Notes under the pieces: model-generated
Told to the model about the DNA's origin: nothing
Database searches by the model: none
The model's input: only the letters and a program-made list of their open reading frames with translations
Made by a program: the position numbers and the translations under genes
Shown: positions 6,605-7,827 of the stretch, piece after piece
Layout of the letters: every line of letters begins with the position of its first letter
Numbering within the stretch: the stretch's first letter is position 1
Source: an uncultured Flavobacteriales bacterium
Lineage (GTDB): Bacteria > Bacteroidota > Bacteroidia > Flavobacteriales_D > Parvicellaceae
NCBI GenBank assembly: GCA_938084875.1
Contig: CALKFX010000197.1
Coordinates: 1-7,827 of the forward strand
DNA length: 7,827 bases
Direction of reading: 5' to 3'

Positions 6605-6618
6605 GTTGGTTTACCAAC
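6605..6618 (+). promoter_or_regulatory. Small hairpin just before the SulP start codon
   Basis: GTTGG (6605-6609) and CCAAC (6614-6618) form a perfect 5-bp stem with loop TTTA, three of the five pairs being G-C. It ends 15 nt before the ATG at 6634 and is followed by an A-rich stretch typical of Bacteroidota ribosome entry regions. It could position or modulate translation initiation, or be a protein-binding dyad. With no T-run after it, it is not a terminator on either strand. Confidence 0.35.
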
Positions 6619-6633
6619 AAAAAATATTATAAC

Positions 6634-7827
6634 ATGTTTAAAAATAAAATTAATATATCGTATTTAAAAAATGATTTACCTGCAGGACTTGTAGTTTGGT
6701 TGGTAGCCTTACCTCTTTGTTTAGGAATAGCTCAAGGTTCTGAAGCAGATCCATTTGCTGGAATAATTGCCGGGATTATAGGTGGTATTGTAGTAACACT
6801 TTTTAGTGGATCAAGATTTGGAGTTAGTGGTCCTGCGGCTGGTTTAATAACTATTGTTGTTGCAGCAATTCATGAACTAGGTTACGAGGCTTTTCTTTTG
6901 GCTGTAGTTTTATCCGGAATAATTCAATTTTTACTTGGTCTCTTTAGATTAGGTGTTGTAGGATATTTTATACCTACATCTGTAATTAATGGAATGTTAG
7001 CTGCCATTGGAATAACTCTAATACTTAAACAGATTCCTCATGCACTGGGTCTTGATTCTGATCCAGAAGGTGAAATGGCATTTGTGCAACCTGATGGAGA
7101 AAATACGTTTTCCGAAATCTTTTTAAGTTTTGATAATTTAGCTTTAGGAGCTTTACTAATTTTCCTAATATCTATGATAATTCTTCTTGTTTGGGAGCTT
7201 CCAGCAGTGAAGAAAAATAGTAAACTAAAATTACTCCCTGCATCACTTTTGGTTGTTATTGTTGGTTCTTTACTAAATCAACTATTTGGTTCAGTTGGTG
7301 GAAACTTTGGTGAAATGACTTTTTTAGGCTCTTCTCATTTAGTAAACCTACCAGATGCACTAACAAGTGGAGATTATAAAAATTTATTGGTTACACCAGA
7401 TTTTTCTATGGAAGCTTTTTCCAATAAGGAAGTTTATGTTTATGCAGTCACTTTGGCTTTAGTTGCTAGTATAGAAACATTACTTTGTTTAGAAGCTACG
7501 GATAAGCTAGATCCAGATAAGAATATATCTCCGACCAACAAAGAGCTAAAGGCTCAGGGGATTGGTAATTTTTTATCAGGATTATTAGGAGGTTTGCCAG
7601 TTACAATGGTAATTGTTAGAAGTTCTGCAAATATAAATGCAAATGCTAAATCTCCTATGTCAGCATTTTACCATGGAATATTTCTACTATTAGGTGTTTT
7701 TCTATTTCCAACAGTTTTAGAATTTATTCCATTATCATCTCTAGCAGCTATTCTAATTATTATTGGATTTAAGTTGGTAAAGATTAAAAATGTCATTTCA
7801 AAATTTAAAACCGATTGGGAAAATGGT
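6634..7827 (+). CDS. SulP-family inorganic anion transporter, 3' end beyond the window
   Basis: The open frame from ATG 6634 runs off the window after 398 codons without a stop. The product is a multi-spanning inner-membrane protein of the SulP (SLC26-like) family, which moves bicarbonate, sulfate or similar anions. Visible family signatures are ALPLCLGIAQGS (25-36) in the first membrane segment, SGPAAGL (65-71), and a conserved membrane stretch around 119-139 ending KQIPHALG. The long conserved block from ATDKLDP (288-294) through PTNKEL (300-305), AQGIGN (307-312) and GGLP (319-322) to VRSSAN (328-333) is also present. A short acidic loop lies at 141-158. The last membrane segments, and any C-terminal STAS domain, lie outside the window. 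The start fits because a short cytoplasmic N-terminus (MFKNKINISYLKNDLPAGL) is usual in Bacteroidota members. In this phylum such genes often neighbour a beta carbonic anhydrase gene, which would favour bicarbonate, but the substrate cannot be read from sequence. Confidence 0.9.
   Translation, partial: MFKNKINISYLKNDLPAGLVVWLVALPLCLGIAQGSEADPFAGIIAGIIGGIVVTLFSGSRFGVSGPAAGLITIVVAAIHELGYEAFLLAVVLSGIIQFLLGLFRLGVVGYFIPTSVINGMLAAIGITLILKQIPHALGLDSDPEGEMAFVQPDGENTFSEIFLSFDNLALGALLIFLISMIILLVWELPAVKKNSKLKLLPASLLVVIVGSLLNQLFGSVGGNFGEMTFLGSSHLVNLPDALTSGDYKNLLVTPDFSMEAFSNKEVYVYAVTLALVASIETLLCLEATDKLDPDKNISPTNKELKAQGIGNFLSGLLGGLPVTMVIVRSSANINANAKSPMSAFYHGIFLLLGVFLFPTVLEFIPLSSLAAILIIIGFKLVKIKNVISKFKTDWENG

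Overview
The window reads as chromosomal DNA of a Flavobacteriia-like member of the Bacteroidota. The reasons are strong A/T richness, genes that mostly lack Shine-Dalgarno sites and start after A-rich leaders, and two exact matches to the Bacteroidota -7 promoter consensus TAnnTTTG. The protein families and their order also fit this group.

Layout, all genes on the + strand: (1) a tRNA gene with a CAT anticodon at 67-140, most likely elongator tRNA-Met, with a TAnnTTTG box directly upstream. (2) A tightly packed four-gene operon at 246-5907 encoding the 'ligase-associated' DNA repair set: an MBL/beta-CASP exonuclease, an ATP-dependent DNA ligase, an Lhr-Core-type DEXH helicase and the metallophosphoesterase PdeM. 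All three junctions overlap (8, 8 and 4 bp), which suggests translational coupling. (3) A 258-bp intergenic stretch with a weak terminator candidate, a cluster of short repeats, a good promoter and a leader hairpin. (4) A small unrecognised gene (6166-6525) for a 119-residue protein with one hydrophobic segment and a charged middle. (5) A 108-bp gap with a small hairpin, then the first 398 codons of a SulP-family anion transporter (6634 to the window end), which is cut off by the window edge.

The repair operon supplies an enzyme that unwinds or translocates on DNA (helicase), two metal-dependent nucleases or phosphoesterases that could trim ends, and a ligase that seals the nick. All catalytic motifs I looked for are intact in all four proteins. 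Biochemistry on the homologous Pseudomonas putida cluster supports a nucleic acid repair role, but the damage it acts on in the cell is not settled. The SulP gene belongs to a separate unit, probably for bicarbonate or sulfate uptake, and may share a promoter with the small gene.

I see no mobile element, CRISPR array, toxin-antitoxin pair or phage gene. The repair operon is a known conserved cluster, so I do not claim an undescribed system here. The least explained items are the small gene before the transporter and the repeat-rich region upstream of it.
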